A DNA stretch of 14,121 nucleotides, from contig JAFAAX010000144.1 of NCBI GenBank assembly GCA_023426345.1, positions 1 to 14,121 on the forward strand. The letters run 5' to 3'. Of this stretch, positions 12,561-14,121 are shown piece after piece (the stretch's first letter is position 1; each line of letters begins with the position of its first letter). A program made the position numbers and the translations under genes. The notes beneath the pieces are model-generated. The model ran no database searches. It saw nothing but the letters and a program-made list of their open reading frames with translations, and had not been told where the DNA came from. The stretch is from Actinomycetes bacterium (GTDB lineage Bacteria > Actinomycetota > Actinomycetes > Actinomycetales > Actinomycetaceae).

Positions 12561-13891
12561 CGGCGACGCTCACCGGCGCGCGCGTGCTCCTGCGCAGCCG
12601 CGACCGCGCGACCGCGGTCCTCACCCTCCTGGCCTTCGCGCTGCCCCACGCCGTGCTGCTGGCGGTGTCCGGGGGCGTCATGGCGTTCTATCAACGTTCG
12701 CAGGCGCCTCGCAACGGGCTGGAGTCGGAGGGCTTCTACCTGTTCCTCGCCTGCTTCGCGGCAATCCTCATCATCGTGCCCGTGCTCTCGATGGGAGCCG
12801 CCGCCGCGCGACTGGGGATGTCGCGGCGCGCCCGCGACCTGGCCGTCCTGCGGCTCCTCGGACTGCCGCCCGCCCAGGCGAAGGCCGCTTCGGTCCTGGA
12901 GACCACGGTCCACTCCGCCATCGGCGTGGCGCTCGGGTCGGCGCTGTACGCCGCCACCCTGCCCGCCTGGCAGGCGATCCGCTTCCAGGGCTTCCCGATG
13001 CGCCCCGCCGAGATGTGGGTCGGCCCGTGGATCCTGCTGGGGCTCGGCGCCGCCATGCTGGCACTGGCCGCGGGAAGCGCCTGGTTCGGGATGCGCCGCG
13101 TCGCGATCACGCCGCTGGGCGTCGCCCGCCGCTCGGACGTCCACCGGGTCTCGCCGGCGGGCGCAATCCTGGCTGTCCTCGTCGTCCTCGCATGGCTCGG
13201 TCCGGTGCAGGCGGTGGTCGGGATGGGTCCGGCCGCAGCCATGGGCGTGACGCTGGCGTTCTTGGCGGTCGTGTTCGCACTGGTCAACGCCGTGGGCTCC
13301 TGGCTGGTGGGCGCGCTCGGCCGGAGGATGGCAGCGGCCGCGCGGTCGCCGCAGATGATGCTGGCCGGTCGCCGCCTCGCCGACGATCCTCGGAGCGTGT
13401 GGCGCTCGTTCGGGGCGGTGGCGATGGTCGGCTTCGTCGTCGGCGTGCTGTTCCCGGTCTTCACCGGCACGGTGGGCGGCGCGTCGTCCTCCGATGCGGA
13501 CGACGCCACCCTGATGGCCGACATCGCCACCGGCATGCTGCTCACGCTGGGCATCACGATCGTGCTGGCCGCCATCTCCACCGCCGTCAACCAGGCGATC
13601 CGCGTCATCGACGGCGTCCCCGAGACGCTGTCCCTGATCCGCACGGGAGCGCCCACCGGGTTCCTGGATCGATCGCGCCGCTGGGAGATCGGCCTGCCCG
13701 CCGTCCTCCTGATCTGCGGGTCGGTCGCGCTCGGTCTGTTGTTCACCTCGCCGCTGATCTCGATGGGCGCCACGCTGCAGCCCGTCTTCGCCGTGCTGGC
13801 CTTCGCCGTGGCGGGCGTCGCGGTCATCCTCGCTGCGTCGGAGACCACTCGCCCCCTGCGCGCGCGCCTGCTGCGCGAGGCCGCCGCCTGA
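12557..13891 (+). CDS. FtsX/MacB-family ABC transporter permease
   Basis: This 444-residue membrane protein has about ten hydrophobic segments (for example near 20-44, 61-84, 155-178, 223-247, 293-314, 333-353, 381-399 and 407-426). RRARDLAVLRLLGLPPAQAK, after the second segment, is the typical cytoplasmic FtsX coupling-helix region that contacts the ATPase. There is no large extracellular domain, unlike MacB or LolC/E, so it resembles the BceB-like or actinobacterial two-halved permeases. The ATG overlaps the ATPase stop (ATGA), and GGAGG lies seven bases before it, marking the start clearly. The pair probably forms an efflux or antimicrobial-resistance type transporter or a lipid/lipoprotein extractor. 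No two-component sensor is next to it, and the substrate is unknown. Confidence 0.87.
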   Translation: MTATLTGARVLLRSRDRATAVLTLLAFALPHAVLLAVSGGVMAFYQRSQAPRNGLESEGFYLFLACFAAILIIVPVLSMGAAAARLGMSRRARDLAVLRLLGLPPAQAKAASVLETTVHSAIGVALGSALYAATLPAWQAIRFQGFPMRPAEMWVGPWILLGLGAAMLALAAGSAWFGMRRVAITPLGVARRSDVHRVSPAGAILAVLVVLAWLGPVQAVVGMGPAAAMGVTLAFLAVVFALVNAVGSWLVGALGRRMAAAARSPQMMLAGRRLADDPRSVWRSFGAVAMVGFVVGVLFPVFTGTVGGASSSDADDATLMADIATGMLLTLGITIVLAAISTAVNQAIRVIDGVPETLSLIRTGAPTGFLDRSRRWEIGLPAVLLICGSVALGLLFTSPLISMGATLQPVFAVLAFAVAGVAVILAASETTRPLRARLLREAAA

Positions 13892-13950
13892 GTGCGGTCG
13901 TCGGCCGGCCGCCCGGCCGCCCGGCCGCTGGTCGGTGCCGGTGGCCGTGG

Positions 13951-14014
13951 CGGGGTCGCCCTCGTCCGCTTCTCCCGTCCCTCTCTCCCCCTTCCCCCGA
14001 CGAGGGCGACCCCG
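13951..14014. terminator. 16-bp perfect hairpin made of two inverted copies of the dispersed repeat; likely terminator
   Basis: CGGGGTCGCCCTCGTC at 13951-13966 and GACGAGGGCGACCCCG at 13999-14014 are exact inverse copies with a 32-base, pyrimidine-rich loop. It lies 59 bases past the permease stop and could end the ATPase-permease operon, although no T-run follows. Each arm is a copy of the repeat seen at 3508, 8625, 12468 and elsewhere. The bases 13892-13935 just upstream are a run of GGCCGGCCGCCCGGCC-type palindromes. Confidence 0.6.
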
Positions 14015-14090
14015 GACTGACGACCGGATCGGCTCCACTGCTCATGGGGCGGGCTTCGGTGCGGGGAGCCGCTGTCGGGTGGAGGAGTGG

Positions 14091-14121
14091 GTGTTGGTGT
14101 TGTGGGGCCCGAAAGCGCCGG
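14091..14121 (+). CDS. Possible first codons of a gene cut by the window edge
   Basis: GGAGGAG at 14081-14087 is a strong ribosome binding site. Candidate starts follow at GTG 14091 and GTG 14097 in one frame, giving MLVLWGPKAP or MLWGPKAP to the window edge. Only ten codons are visible, so no product can be named, and the motif could be chance in G-rich DNA. Confidence 0.3.
   Translation, partial: MLVLWGPKAP

Noticed and set aside
12215..14038. 607-codon open frame antisense to the ATPase and permease genes
   Set aside because: The translation is low-complexity Arg/Gly/His/Asp without motifs, and both sense genes are clear. It is an open frame caused by GC bias.

Overview
The window is very GC-rich DNA. 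Its codons end in G or C, start/stop codons overlap (TGATG, ATGA), and genes carry long alanine/proline/glycine-rich tails. With a PimB/MgtA-like mannosyltransferase, a YtrA-type GntR regulator and FtsX/MacB-type ABC units, this points to a high-GC actinobacterium. Actinomycetaceae (Actinomyces/Schaalia-like) is my best guess, an inference from style and not from any database match.

Layout from left to right. The 3' end of an unidentified + strand gene (1-258) runs by a 1-nt overlap into a GT4 mannosyltransferase-like gene (258-1622). A convergent 170-bp gap holds a 17-bp inverted repeat with one mismatch. A SAM-dependent methyltransferase follows on the - strand (1793-2809). Next comes a 773-bp stretch without a convincing gene; its last 360 bp (about 3211-3572) are packed with at least eight hairpins, including a 63-bp repeat unit. 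A nitroreductase-like flavoprotein (3583-4473, -) follows. Then come a DUF1648/DUF5808-type membrane protein (4714-5865, -) and its translationally coupled YtrA-subfamily GntR repressor (5862-6305, -).

A 270-bp divergent promoter region separates these from a + strand pair of half-transporter ABC exporters resembling CydD and CydC (6576-8468 and 8465-10528, overlapping by ATGA). This region contains a candidate YtrA operator (TGTGTA-N13-TACAAC), a 12-bp palindrome, an 11-bp inverted repeat and a possible leaderless start. Converging on that operon is a less GC-rich toxin-antitoxin-like module on the - strand. It has an intact excisionase-type HTH protein (10953-11393) and a PIN-domain toxin that looks internally deleted and frameshifted (about 10600-10953). 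The window ends with a + strand MacB/FtsX-type ATPase-permease pair (11625-12560 and 12557-13891), a 16-bp perfect hairpin, and possibly the first codons of another gene.

Two patterns cut across the genes. A short dispersed repeat (core GACGAGGGCG, best form GACGAGGGCGACCCC) occurs between genes, inside coding regions and as an inverted pair at 13951-14014. In-frame tandem duplications of 9 or 18 bp expand tails, loops and even a membrane helix of several proteins. The likely functional groups are a membrane-stress or export module (GntR, DUF1648, CydDC-like ABC), a decayed toxin-antitoxin module, and a small-molecule or peptide efflux/resistance type ABC unit.
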